A stretch of DNA of 58,729 nt from Sphingopyxis sp. Its GTDB lineage: Bacteria > Pseudomonadota > Alphaproteobacteria > Sphingomonadales > Sphingomonadaceae. Position numbers and translations under genes: made by a program. The stretch is taken from contig NVXM01000038.1 of assembly GCA_002733865.1 (NCBI GenBank), forward strand, positions 1-58,729, in the 5' to 3' direction. The notes beneath the pieces are model-generated. The model was not told the origin of the DNA, made no database searches, and was given only the letters and a program-made list of their open reading frames with translations. Numbering within the stretch: the first letter of the stretch is position 1; every line of letters starts with the position of its first letter. This document shows positions 8,346-16,975 of the stretch, in pieces.

Positions 8346-9149
8346 TTACGCCGCCTGCGCCAGCATATCATAGGGATCGATATCCCGGGCCCGGAACCGC
8401 GCATGCGCTTCGTGATAGAAATGCGGCGTCTTGATATGTAGCCGTTGCCGCAGGGCATCAACAGGCCGGGCGAGCAGATCGGTGATCGATTCCTCGCTGA
8501 TCCGCGGGCAGGCCTTGCCCATCTTCTGGGCTTCGCGAATCGCGCGGAATATCGGCGCATCGCTCTTGATCTGCTTCTTCATGTTCAGACCCGCCGCATA
8601 GGCAATGAAGATATTGCCGAGCGAGGGATTCTGGCCATAGGTGAAGGCCAGTACACAGGCTTCGCCGAGCGCATCCCGGCCATAGCCGGTGAGCACGTGA
8701 AGCAGATCGTGCGTGTCCCGCTGGCGAAAGCCGTACCATTCGATCAGATCCTGATATTTGCGCGGGCTGAAACGGTCATATTCGGCAATCAGTCCCGCCG
8801 CGCTCAGCCCTTCCTTTTCCATGAAATCGCAATAGGCATGGGCCAGACTGCCCTCGGGCATCTGGCGCAGGCGGTCATGATCGTCGAGCAGGGGCGCAAG
8901 CTCGGGTTCGCTGGCCAGCAATGCCTGCCCCTTGTCACTCTCAACAAAGGCCCTGGCATCCCTGCGAAAACCGGGGCGCGGCAGCGATTCAAATATATGG
9001 AAAACCTGCTCGGTGTCTTCCTTGTCCTTGATCAGTTCGCGAAAGTGATGGATCGCCTTCAGCGGACGAAAGCGGGCCGCCGGGCGGTCCGGATGGACAA
9101 ATGGTCGGCCCGAATCGGTAGGCGAAGAGAAATTGTGACTGATTTTCAT
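8346..9149 (-). CDS. Coq4-family ubiquinone biosynthesis protein
   Basis: Homologue of COQ4, the protein that organises the ubiquinone synthesis complex and has been linked to C1 decarboxylation/hydroxylation of the quinone ring. The 267-residue protein carries the diagnostic zinc motif in RDTHDLLHVLTGYGRDALGE (HDxxHx10-11GE), followed by AYAAGLNMKKQIK. Many alphaproteobacterial genomes have COQ4-like proteins, some assigned to other pathways, so the exact role is inferred. The upstream gap with the divergent nitroreductase gene is about 160 bp and presumably holds both promoters. Confidence 0.82.
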   Translation of the reverse strand: MKISHNFSSPTDSGRPFVHPDRPAARFRPLKAIHHFRELIKDKEDTEQVFHIFESLPRPGFRRDARAFVESDKGQALLASEPELAPLLDDHDRLRQMPEGSLAHAYCDFMEKEGLSAAGLIAEYDRFSPRKYQDLIEWYGFRQRDTHDLLHVLTGYGRDALGEACVLAFTYGQNPSLGNIFIAYAAGLNMKKQIKSDAPIFRAIREAQKMGKACPRISEESITDLLARPVDALRQRLHIKTPHFYHEAHARFRARDIDPYDMLAQAA

Positions 9150-9309
9150 AGTGCCGATATGTCCATTACTAACATCAATGTCAATATAGAATATTGGCTT
9201 TCCCAGAGCAGATCCCTCCGCTATCCGGAATGGCGTCCAAACAGGACCTCTTAAACGGGTTTATTTGTCCGAATGTCGACAGACGAACCCGGACGCGGGA
9301 GACGGAAAT

Positions 9310-9984
9310 TTGAAGCCTCACGAAACCCTGCCCTACACCGAACTGCCGGACTATTCCGATGCCGACCGGATCGAGCGGTCGCGTGCTTTTTATGAGGCGA
9401 TGAAAACCCGCAGGACCTGTCGTTACTTTGCCGACGATCCGGTTCCCCGTGCGGTCATCGAAAATGCAATCCTGGCTGCGGGAACAGCCCCCAATGGCGC
9501 CAACCATCAACCCTGGCATTTCGCCGTGATCGCAACGCCGGAGAAGAAAAAGGCCCTGCGCGCTGCTGCCGAAGAGGAAGAACGGGCCTTTTACGAAAGC
9601 AAGGCGGGCGCGGAATGGCTGGAAGCGCTGGCGCCGCTCGGCACCGATGCCGACAAGCCCTTTCTCGAGACTGCGCCCTATCTGATCGTCATTTTTGGCC
9701 AGCGCAAGGGCGGCATGAACCCCGGCGACACGAAACAGAATTATTATGTCAGCGAAAGCGTCGGCATCGCCACCGGCATGCTGATCACCGCATTGCATGA
9801 CGCCGGACTGGCGACACTCACCCACACGCCAAATCCGATGAAATTTCTCAATGAAGTCTGCGATCGCCCGGCCAATGAAAAACCGGTGATGATATTGGTG
9901 GTGGGCAAACCCGCTGCGAACGCCACCGTACCAGCCCATGCGACGATCAAGAAACCGCTGGACCAGATCGCCAGCTGGTTGTGA
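9310..9984 (+). CDS. Nitroreductase family flavoprotein
   Basis: FMN-dependent NAD(P)H oxidoreductase of the nitroreductase superfamily, about 224 residues. MKTRRTCRYF and APNGANHQPWHF are the FMN-binding blocks, TKQNYYVSESVGIATGMLI is the dimer helix, and the tail TLTHTPNPMKFLNEVCDRP resembles the iodotyrosine-deiodinase-like branch. Start chosen at TTG 9310 because GGGAG lies eight bases upstream; an in-frame TTG at 9265 has a poorer site. The substrate cannot be read from sequence. Confidence 0.83.
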   Translation: MKPHETLPYTELPDYSDADRIERSRAFYEAMKTRRTCRYFADDPVPRAVIENAILAAGTAPNGANHQPWHFAVIATPEKKKALRAAAEEEERAFYESKAGAEWLEALAPLGTDADKPFLETAPYLIVIFGQRKGGMNPGDTKQNYYVSESVGIATGMLITALHDAGLATLTHTPNPMKFLNEVCDRPANEKPVMILVVGKPAANATVPAHATIKKPLDQIASWL

Positions 9985-10005
9985 ATATCGTGAATTTACC
10001 GAAAT

Positions 10006-10089
10006 CCGTTCGTGCTGAGCCTGTCGAAGCACCCTCAGCCGCACCGGCTGCTTGTCGCCAATGTCCTTCGACGAGCTCAGGACGAACGG
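10006..10089. repeat. Dispersed inverted repeat, family C, copy 1
   Basis: Arms CCGTTCGTGCTGAGCCTGTC (10006-10032) and its near reverse complement, ending in CTCAGGACGAACGG (10063-10089), enclose about 30 bp. A second copy lies at 30870-30937. It sits in the 112-bp gap between the nitroreductase and DUF418 genes, just ahead of the latter's start codon. Confidence 0.8.
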
Positions 10090-10096
10090 GGTGGGT

Positions 10097-11353
10097 ATGA
10101 CGACCACATCAAAGCCGCCCCGCTATCTGGAGCTCGACGCCCTGCGCGGTTTTGCGGTCATGGGTATATTGATGATGAATATTGTCGGCTTCTCGATGCC
10201 GGAAATGGCCTATATCAGCCCGGCCGTCTATGGCGGCACCGATACGCCCGACATCATCGTCTGGGCCCTGTCCTACATTTTCGTCGACGGCAAGATGCGC
10301 GGCCTGTTCACGATCCTATTCGGGGCGAGCATGATGCTGGTCATTGACGGCGCCAACCGGGCCGGCCAAAACCCTGCCAGGGTCCACTTTTCCCGGATGA
10401 TCTGGCTTGCAATATTCGGCCTCGCCCATTTTTTCTTTCTCTGGGTTGGCGACATTCTTTTTCTTTACGCGGCCGTCGGCTGCATTGCGTATTTCCTCAG
10501 CGGGCTCACGGCCGAAGACCTGTTCCGCCGAGCCCTGTTCATCTTCACGCTCGGCTTTGTCGGCTTTTCGGTCATGTTCGGCAGCCTGCTCTATATGCAA
10601 TATCAGGCCAGCCTCCCCGGTGCCAGCGCGGACGCAATTGATGCCATCACCCAGATCATCGCAGACTTCGACACCGGGCCGACCACGATCGCAGCGGATA
10701 TCGACCTGCATCAATCCGGTTTCGCCGCGATTTTTCTGGACAAGCTTCAAAATGACCCTTTTGGCCCGGTCATCTTGCTGGCCTATAATCTCGCCGAAAC
10801 CTTGCCGCTGATGATGATCGGCATGGCGCTGTACAAAAATGGCTTCATGACCGGAGAATGGAGTGCAGCGGACTATCGCCGGCTAGGCATACGCATGACC
10901 GCTATCGGTGCGCTGATCCTGATCGCGATCACGGCAGGCCTGATCTACGGCGATTATGATATATTGGTGATGGCAAACGCCAGCTACGCCTGGAACTGGC
11001 CCTCCCAATTGCTGATGACCGTGGGATATGCAGCGCTGCTGATTGGACTGGTTCAGAAATTCTCAGCCTCATCCTGGATAAGCCGCGTCGCCGCTGTCGG
11101 GCGCAGCGCCTTCACCAATTATCTCGGCACCAGCCTGTTGATGACCTTCATCTTCTATGGATGGGGCCTAGGACTATATGGATCGGTCGGCCGTGCCGAG
11201 CTGTACCTGTTTGTCGCCGGAACCTGGGCCCTCATGCTGCTCTGGTCGAGGCCGTGGCTCAATCATTTCCGTTACGGACCGCTGGAATGGCTGTGGCGGA
11301 GTCTGGCGCGACAACAAATCCAGCCGATGCAAATTTCTCCACCGTCAAATTAA
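10097..11353 (+). CDS. DUF418 family membrane protein (YeiB-like)
   Basis: Polytopic inner-membrane protein of 418 residues with about nine hydrophobic helices. It begins YLELDALRGFAVMGILMMN, the family N-terminus of YeiB/DUF418 proteins, has RGLFTILFGASMML in the second block, and a C-terminal DUF418 half with GRSAFTNYLGTSLL and GPLEWLWRSL. These proteins are related to acyltransferase-3 proteins, but their substrates are unknown. ATG at 10097 is used; a longer reading from 10052 would translate the dispersed repeat just upstream. Confidence 0.85.
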   Translation: MTTTSKPPRYLELDALRGFAVMGILMMNIVGFSMPEMAYISPAVYGGTDTPDIIVWALSYIFVDGKMRGLFTILFGASMMLVIDGANRAGQNPARVHFSRMIWLAIFGLAHFFFLWVGDILFLYAAVGCIAYFLSGLTAEDLFRRALFIFTLGFVGFSVMFGSLLYMQYQASLPGASADAIDAITQIIADFDTGPTTIAADIDLHQSGFAAIFLDKLQNDPFGPVILLAYNLAETLPLMMIGMALYKNGFMTGEWSAADYRRLGIRMTAIGALILIAITAGLIYGDYDILVMANASYAWNWPSQLLMTVGYAALLIGLVQKFSASSWISRVAAVGRSAFTNYLGTSLLMTFIFYGWGLGLYGSVGRAELYLFVAGTWALMLLWSRPWLNHFRYGPLEWLWRSLARQQIQPMQISPPSN

Positions 11354-11362
11354 CGCATTTTT

Positions 11363-11387
11363 GCTATTGCGATCTATTCTCAATAGC
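11363..11387. promoter_or_regulatory. Fur-box-like operator ahead of bfd
   Basis: Inverted repeat GCTATTG-N11-CAATAGC. Read on the minus strand it is CTATTGAGAATAGATCGCAA, close to the alphaproteobacterial Fur consensus ATTGAGAATGATTCGCAAT. It lies 28 bp before the bfd start codon, where a repressor would block transcription when iron is plentiful. This fits known low-iron induction of bfd. Assignment is by eye. Confidence 0.6.
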
Positions 11388-11415
11388 GATATACGATTCG
11401 CTGAGAGGAACGGAA

Positions 11416-11586
11416 ATGGTTGTTTGCGTCTGCAATGCGATTAAGGAAAAAGACCTGCGAGCCGCGGTTCGCAACGGTGCAGACCGGCCATCAAAGGTTT
11501 ATGCCCAACTCGGCCGCAAGCCAAAATGCGGCCAATGTCTCGCGTTTGCCCGGACGATTATCGAATCCCAAGTTGCAACCGCTTAG
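11416..11586 (+). CDS. bfd: Bacterioferritin-associated ferredoxin
   Basis: Small [2Fe-2S] protein that reduces the ferric core of bacterioferritin to release iron. The 56-residue sequence has cysteines at 4, 6, 38 and 41 (CVC near the start, CGQC near the end), the exact Bfd ligand pattern. ATG at 11416 has an AGAGGA site. A Fur-like palindrome lies just upstream and bfr follows 122 bp downstream on the same strand, so the pair works together in iron storage and release. Confidence 0.93.
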   Translation: MVVCVCNAIKEKDLRAAVRNGADRPSKVYAQLGRKPKCGQCLAFARTIIESQVATA

Positions 11587-11708
11587 CATTCTCGTTATCA
11601 AATCATTGAAATAACAGCATTTTCTTTCAATCTCGCCCTTTCGCTCGAGCGGCGGATACTGTATAGGCGATCCCCGTAGATTTACTTATCGTCGGGAAGG
11701 ACGCCGCC

Positions 11709-12191
11709 ATGAAGGGTGATACGAAAGTCATCGAGTTTCTCAACGAAGCTCTCAAGAACGAACTCACTGCAATCAACCAATATTGGTTACACTATCGCAT
11801 GCTCGACAATTGGGGCGTCACCAAACTGGCCGAATTCGAACGGCACGAATCGATCGATGAAATGAAGCATGCGGACAAGCTTGCGGAGCGGATTTTCTTC
11901 CTCGACGGCCTGCCCAATTTTCAGTTGCTGGGCCGATTGAAAATCGGCGAAACCGTTGAAGAAGTTCTCAAGGCCGATCTGGAACTGGAATATGAGGCGC
12001 TGCCGATGCTCAAGGACGCCATCGAATATTGCGAAAGCATCCGCGACTATGTCAGTCGTGACCTGTTTGCCGAAATCCTCGAAAGCGAGGAAGACCATGT
12101 CGATTCGCTCGAGCAGCAGTTCGACATGATCGAGCGGATGGGTATCGAGAATTACATCCAGCTGCAGTCGAAATCGATCGAAGGATCCTGA
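11709..12191 (+). CDS. bfr: Bacterioferritin
   Basis: Heme-containing 24-mer ferritin that oxidises and stores iron. All key residues are visible in the 160-residue protein: ferroxidase ligands E18, E51, H54, E94, E127 and H130, and the heme ligand M52 (DEMKHADKLAERI). ATG at 11709 has a GGAAGGA site. It follows bfd, its redox partner, on the same strand. The 122-bp spacer is A/T-rich and may hold an independent promoter, since bfr and bfd usually respond oppositely to iron. Confidence 0.96.
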   Translation: MKGDTKVIEFLNEALKNELTAINQYWLHYRMLDNWGVTKLAEFERHESIDEMKHADKLAERIFFLDGLPNFQLLGRLKIGETVEEVLKADLELEYEALPMLKDAIEYCESIRDYVSRDLFAEILESEEDHVDSLEQQFDMIERMGIENYIQLQSKSIEGS

Positions 12192-12347
12192 TTCAGCCCA
12201 GCCGTCGGCCAGATACCGGCGGCTGGCGTTGCTGCACCACCGAACTCATATCTTTTTCCAATAGCGCCAGCGTTTCGTCGAACATTGGCCGCGACGCAGT
12301 TTCGATCTCGCCGACCAACGCTGGCTTTTGGCCATGATTTAGAGAAA

Positions 12348-13739
12348 TCAGTCTTTGTCGTGATAGGGGTTTTTCGGCGCGCGGATGATGAGGCGCACAG
12401 GGACGCCGCCAAACCCAAGTTCGCGCCGGATGCCGTTGACCAGATAGCGCCGATAGCTTTCCGGCAGCTCGTCGATCCGGGTCCCGAAGATCACGAACGA
12501 CGGCGGCCGGGTCTTGGCCTGCGTGATATAGCGCAACTTGATCCGCTTGCCCCCCGGCGCTGGCGGCGGGTTTTCCGTAATCGCATCCTCGAACCAGCGG
12601 TTCAGCTTGCCCGTCGACACCCGCTGCGACCAGATGCGCCGGGCCTGAAACGCCGCTTTCATCAGCTGGTCGATACCCTTGCCGGTAAAGGCGGACACCG
12701 CGACCAGCGGCACATCACGAACCTGCGCCAGCCCGTCATTGAGAGCGGCCCGAATGCCGTTGAACAATTTGCTCGGCCCCTCGGCCACATCCCATTTGTT
12801 GATGCCGATAATCAGGCAGCGGCCTTCCTGGATAGCATGATCGGCGATGCGCAGATCCTGCGCCTCCAGACCCTTGGTGGCGTCGAGCAGAAGCACCACG
12901 ACTTCGGCAAAATCGACTGCGTGACGGGCATCGGCAACGGCCAGCTTTTCCAGCTTGTCATTGACCTTGGCACGTTTGCGCATGCCGGCGGTGTCGATCA
13001 GACGGACCTTGCGGTCGGGTTCGATCCCGTCGAGCTTCTCTTCCTCGGTCAGATCATCATCATGCCAGACCCAGTCAACGGTGATGCTGTCGCGCGTGAT
13101 GCCGGCTTCCGGCCCGGTAATCATCCGGTCTTCATCCAGCATCTTGTTGATCAGCGTCGATTTTCCGGCATTTGGCCGCCCGACGATCGCGAGCTTCAGC
13201 GGGGCGGATTCATCAGTCGGTTCATCCTCTGCCGCGGCCTTGAAATTCTCGACATAGGGCTGGATCGCCTGAAACAGGTCGGCGATGCCGTCACCATGTT
13301 CTGCGCTGAAGGGAATCGGATCGCCAAAACCGAGCGCATAGCTTTCCATGATACCGGAATCGGCCGCCTTGCCTTCGGCCTTGTTGACCAGCAGAACGAC
13401 CGGCGTCTTTGCGCTTCTGAGCCAGCGCGCGATTTCTTCGTCGAGCGGCGTCAGCCCGGCCCGGCCATCAATCACGAATATCGCCAGCTCGGCGCCGGCG
13501 ACGGCCAGCTCCGTCTGTTTGCGCATCCGTCCGGGCAGGCTTTTGGCATCCTCATCCTCGTAGCCAGCCGTATCGACGACGTTGAACGCGAGCCCCAGCA
13601 GATTGGCCGCGCCTTCGCGACGGTCACGGGTAACCCCGGGCGTGTCGTCGACGAGCGCCAGCTTCTTGCCAACCAGTCGATTGAACAAGGTCGATTTGCC
13701 GACATTCGGTCGACCTATGATTGCTATATTGGGCAGCAT
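12348..13739 (-). CDS. der: Ribosome biogenesis GTPase Der (EngA)
   Basis: Essential double-domain GTPase needed for 50S ribosome assembly. The 463-residue protein has two G domains: the first starts at the N-terminus with GRPNVGKSTLFN and DTPGVTRDRR, the second has GRPNAGKSTLINK, DTAGMRKRAKV and NKWDV. A C-terminal KH-like domain follows (IKLRYITQAKTRPPSFVIFG). ATG at 13739 is the conserved N-terminus MLPNIAIIG; the longer open frame upstream is not coding. bamB lies 31 bp upstream on the same strand, a common bamB-der order. Confidence 0.97.
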   Translation of the reverse strand: MLPNIAIIGRPNVGKSTLFNRLVGKKLALVDDTPGVTRDRREGAANLLGLAFNVVDTAGYEDEDAKSLPGRMRKQTELAVAGAELAIFVIDGRAGLTPLDEEIARWLRSAKTPVVLLVNKAEGKAADSGIMESYALGFGDPIPFSAEHGDGIADLFQAIQPYVENFKAAAEDEPTDESAPLKLAIVGRPNAGKSTLINKMLDEDRMITGPEAGITRDSITVDWVWHDDDLTEEEKLDGIEPDRKVRLIDTAGMRKRAKVNDKLEKLAVADARHAVDFAEVVVLLLDATKGLEAQDLRIADHAIQEGRCLIIGINKWDVAEGPSKLFNGIRAALNDGLAQVRDVPLVAVSAFTGKGIDQLMKAAFQARRIWSQRVSTGKLNRWFEDAITENPPPAPGGKRIKLRYITQAKTRPPSFVIFGTRIDELPESYRRYLVNGIRRELGFGGVPVRLIIRAPKNPYHDKD

Positions 13740-13770
13740 AAAGCCGGTCCCTGTCCTTTGCTTCTGATTT

Positions 13771-15105
13771 TCAGCGGAACGCGGAAATCCGGCCGCTGTC
13801 GTCGAGAATATATAACATACCACCTGCCACGACGGGGGGCAGAGAAACGCCATCATCCAGTTCGAAAAGTACCTGGCTCGATCCCTCACCGGGCGAGATC
13901 GACACGACGTCGCCTTCGGTGCTGGCGACGATCAGACGATTGCCTGCCAAAATCGGCCCGGTCCAGTTGATCGGGTTTTTCTTCTTCTCATCATTCTTGT
14001 AGGCGGCCAGCTGGCTGATCCACCGGACCTTGCCATTGGGCCGGGCGATGCACAGCAGTTTCGCATCGTCGGTCAGCACAAATACCCATTCGCCCGCTAC
14101 GACCGGCGTCGCGATGCCAGCGATATTCAATTCCCAGATCCGCTGCCCGGTAACCAGTTCATAGGCTGCCATGCGGCCGCCCTGGCCCAGCGCAAAGACG
14201 CGGCCGCGGTCAATCACCGGATCGGCGTCAATGTCCGAAAGAGTCGCAACGGAGGTCGAGATACTCGTCCGGGCCAGCGCATCGTTCCACAAATTGCGCC
14301 CGTTTTCATAACGATAGGCTGTCAATTCACCGGACGAATAGCCGGCCACGACCGTGCCCTGGCCCGCAGCCGGGGCGGCAACCCCGAAAATCCCTGCCAG
14401 ACCGACGGTGCCCGCTTCGTTCCACTGTACCGATCCATCCAGCATGTTCAGCGCGTAGATCTGGTTATCCTGCGTCATCACATAGACATTGCCATTCGAA
14501 ATGGTCGGCGAACCGCGCAGCGGTCCGGCCGGACGCACTTTCCATATCTGGCTGCCATCGGCGGCATTGAGCGCAACCACATCACCCACACCATTGGTGG
14601 CGTAAACAACATCTTCAAAGACGCTGGCACCGCCGCCAAAGCGCGATGATTCGCCGTCGCCTTTCACATCAATCTGGGTCGACCAGATTTTCGCGCCAGT
14701 GGCCGCATCGAAAGCATGGACCGTGGCTTGCGTATCGCTGGCAAACAAACGGCCACCGGCGATCACCGGCGCAGACGCCAGGCGTTCCCGCTTGTTGGTG
14801 CCGCTGATATTGGCGGTCCAAACCCGGGCCAAATCGCCGGGGAGCGCCACATGGCCCATGGACTTGCTGGCATTGCCGCCGGATTGTGCCCATTCGCTAT
14901 TCGCTACCGGCGCGGGCAATATCACCGAAATAGCCGACAGCGCAGGATCAACTTCAGCGCCGCTTTCTCCGCTCAATATCGGAGTTCGTTTGCCGAGCGT
15001 TGGCGTGCTTTTCTTGTCTTCGCCGTCGCCGCCGCCCAATATCCCGCAGCCAGACAGCAGCGAAAGAGCCAGCATGCCGGCCATCAGTTTCTTACCGGAA
15101 ATCAT
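13771..15105 (-). CDS. bamB: Outer membrane protein assembly factor BamB
   Basis: PQQ-type beta-propeller lipoprotein of the BAM complex that inserts beta-barrels in the outer membrane. The lipobox LSLLSGC ends the 20-residue signal sequence. Repeated blades carry the AxDxxTGxxxW pattern, for example DAATGAKIWS, NAADGSQIWKV and NMLDGSVQW. The length of 444 residues is longer than E. coli BamB, with a Ser/Gly-rich segment after the lipid anchor, as usual in sphingomonads. It overlaps the upstream YfgM-like gene by 4 bp (ATGA) and precedes der. Confidence 0.93.
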   Translation of the reverse strand: MISGKKLMAGMLALSLLSGCGILGGGDGEDKKSTPTLGKRTPILSGESGAEVDPALSAISVILPAPVANSEWAQSGGNASKSMGHVALPGDLARVWTANISGTNKRERLASAPVIAGGRLFASDTQATVHAFDAATGAKIWSTQIDVKGDGESSRFGGGASVFEDVVYATNGVGDVVALNAADGSQIWKVRPAGPLRGSPTISNGNVYVMTQDNQIYALNMLDGSVQWNEAGTVGLAGIFGVAAPAAGQGTVVAGYSSGELTAYRYENGRNLWNDALARTSISTSVATLSDIDADPVIDRGRVFALGQGGRMAAYELVTGQRIWELNIAGIATPVVAGEWVFVLTDDAKLLCIARPNGKVRWISQLAAYKNDEKKKNPINWTGPILAGNRLIVASTEGDVVSISPGEGSSQVLFELDDGVSLPPVVAGGMLYILDDSGRISAFR

Positions 15106-15872
15106 TCCTTCGATTCTCCCTCAGCCGCTACCGGGGTCAGTGGTGCCGCTTTTTTATCTTCGCCGTCCATTTCGACCGCGTCAATGCCTTCGACGCCAGC
15201 CATCTGTAACGCACGCGACCGGATCGTCGCCGGAACGCTGTCATCTTTGGCAAGCTGGGCGAACAGTGGCCCGGCAAGGTCGGACTTGTTCATATTGAGA
15301 TAGGAAATCGCGACCATCTCACCGGCGCTGCCGAACCAGGGATTGCCTGGCACCGCCAGCGGCTTCAGCCGGTCGATCACCTGCTGGGGCTTGAGCGTGT
15401 CAAATTCGGCGGTGGTCTTGCGGATCAGGGCAAGATCGCGAAACGGTTGCGGCAGACTGTCATCGGCAACAACCTTGCCATAGCCTTCGATCGCCTTCTT
15501 CAGGTCATCTTTTTCGAGCGCGATATTGGCCTGCAGTATCTGCGCGGCGGCCCGATAGCCGGGTTGCTCAGCCTCTGTCAGCGGCTCGAGCGCGGTCGCT
15601 GCACCGTCGAGATTATCCTGACGAACGCTATCGATGGCGGCGACATATTCTTCGCTGCGCAGCCCGGAATATTCACTCTGGTTGTTCTGATAGAAAATAA
15701 AACCGGCCAGCGATCCGAGACCAATGACCACAGCGGCGAAAATCCATATGCCATAGCGGGTAGCGAAATGCTTCAGCTGGTCTTCGCGCACCGCTTCGTC
15801 GACCTCGCGCAGGAAGACTTGTTCGGACCGGTCCGTTTGCTCTTCCGGTGATTTATTTTTGTCTTTGGCCAA
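15102..15872 (-). CDS. YfgM-like tetratricopeptide membrane protein
   Basis: A 256-residue protein with a charged cytosolic N-terminus, one transmembrane helix at about residues 42-62 (IWIFAAVVIGLGSLAGFIFY) and a periplasmic tetratricopeptide-like region. It matches the YfgM/DUF2133 group, which in E. coli associates with the Sec translocon and the chaperone PpiD. The N-terminal block FLREVDEAVREDQL is the conserved family entry. It ends in an acidic tail and is coupled to bamB by a 4-bp overlap, a usual yfgM-bamB-der arrangement. Confidence 0.85.
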   Translation of the reverse strand: MAKDKNKSPEEQTDRSEQVFLREVDEAVREDQLKHFATRYGIWIFAAVVIGLGSLAGFIFYQNNQSEYSGLRSEEYVAAIDSVRQDNLDGAATALEPLTEAEQPGYRAAAQILQANIALEKDDLKKAIEGYGKVVADDSLPQPFRDLALIRKTTAEFDTLKPQQVIDRLKPLAVPGNPWFGSAGEMVAISYLNMNKSDLAGPLFAQLAKDDSVPATIRSRALQMAGVEGIDAVEMDGEDKKAAPLTPVAAEGESKE

Positions 15873-16030
15873 TGTGGCTTCCTCAATATTGTTTTGCGCG
15901 CCCCTATTCGCCGGTCTGACGAAGGTGATTTACAATCGGCTGTCCTTTAGCGTCCGTTATGGGAAAAGTAAAAGTCTATTGACCATTTCCACAGGCTGAA
16001 CGGCGGATCGCTTGATGCGGGTAATTTTCG

Positions 16031-16903
16031 CTATTTTTTCGGCTGATAGAGCTGGTCTGGCCCCGGAAAGCTGCGCTCCCTGACCTCGCCGGCATATTGC
16101 TCGGCGGCCTGGTCAATTTGTTCGGCAATATTGTGGTAGCGCTTCACGAACCGCGCCGTGCGATCGAACATGCCGAGCATATCTTCCGTGACCAGCACCT
16201 GGCCATCACATTGCGCAGAGGCCCCGATGCCGATGGTAATGGCATCGACGGCCTTGGTTGCTTCGATCGCAATCGGCTCCAGCACACCTTCCATAACGAT
16301 GGCAAAGGCACCGGCCTTGTCCAGGGCAACCGCGTCACCGATAATCTTCTTGGCCTCTGCATCGCTCCGCCCCCGCGCCGCATAGCCGCCCAGCACATTG
16401 ATCGCTTGCGGCGTCAGACCGACATGGCCAACCACCGGTATTCCGCGCTGTACGAGGAATGCGACCGTCTCGGCCATAACCTCGCCGCCTTCCAGCTTCA
16501 CGGCAGCAGCTCCGGTCTGTTTCAGGATATGGGCCGCGTTTTCATAAGCCTGTTCCGGCGATCGTTCATAGGATCCGAATGGCATATCGACGACGACAAC
16601 GCTATGGTAGCTGCCCCGGACCACGGCCGCGCCATGATTGCACATCATTTCGAGCGTGACCGGAATGGTTGAATCGAGACCGTAAATCACCTGCGCCAGC
16701 GAATCGCCGACCAGCAGCATATCGCAATGCGCGTCCAGCAATTGCGCCGTTCGCGCGGTATAGGCGGTCAGCATGACCACCGGTTCCTCGGTAACACCAT
16801 CAACCTTGCGGCCCTGAATTTTTGGGACGGACAGCCTCCGCATCGGCTGCGGACGCGGATTGGCGCGACTGGTGGATGTATCGAGTTTGAAGGTCGTGGA
16901 CAT
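16031..16903 (-). CDS. panB: 3-methyl-2-oxobutanoate hydroxymethyltransferase
   Basis: PanB adds a hydroxymethyl group from methylene-tetrahydrofolate to ketoisovalerate, the first committed step of pantothenate synthesis. Conserved blocks are MLTAYTARTAQLLD, MLLVGDSLAQVIYG, VVVDMPFGSYE, AAAVKLEGG and PVVGHVGLTPQ. The length of 290 residues includes a 30-residue N-terminal extension. ATG at 16903 has a GAGG site six bases upstream. No panC or panD is adjacent. Confidence 0.96.
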   Translation of the reverse strand: MSTTFKLDTSTSRANPRPQPMRRLSVPKIQGRKVDGVTEEPVVMLTAYTARTAQLLDAHCDMLLVGDSLAQVIYGLDSTIPVTLEMMCNHGAAVVRGSYHSVVVVDMPFGSYERSPEQAYENAAHILKQTGAAAVKLEGGEVMAETVAFLVQRGIPVVGHVGLTPQAINVLGGYAARGRSDAEAKKIIGDAVALDKAGAFAIVMEGVLEPIAIEATKAVDAITIGIGASAQCDGQVLVTEDMLGMFDRTARFVKRYHNIAEQIDQAAEQYAGEVRERSFPGPDQLYQPKK

Positions 16904-16975
16904 GGCAAACCTCAGCAATGATAGTGATGGACCGGCCCTGATAAGCGACGCTGGCCGATATGGCCAGCCTAGCGG

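Noticed and set aside
12197..12347. Minus-strand tail KPALVGEIETASRPMFDETL and DMSSVVQQRQPPVSGRRLG between bfr and der
   Set aside because: It looks protein-like, but there is no credible start codon or ribosome binding site and the region is only about 150 bp.
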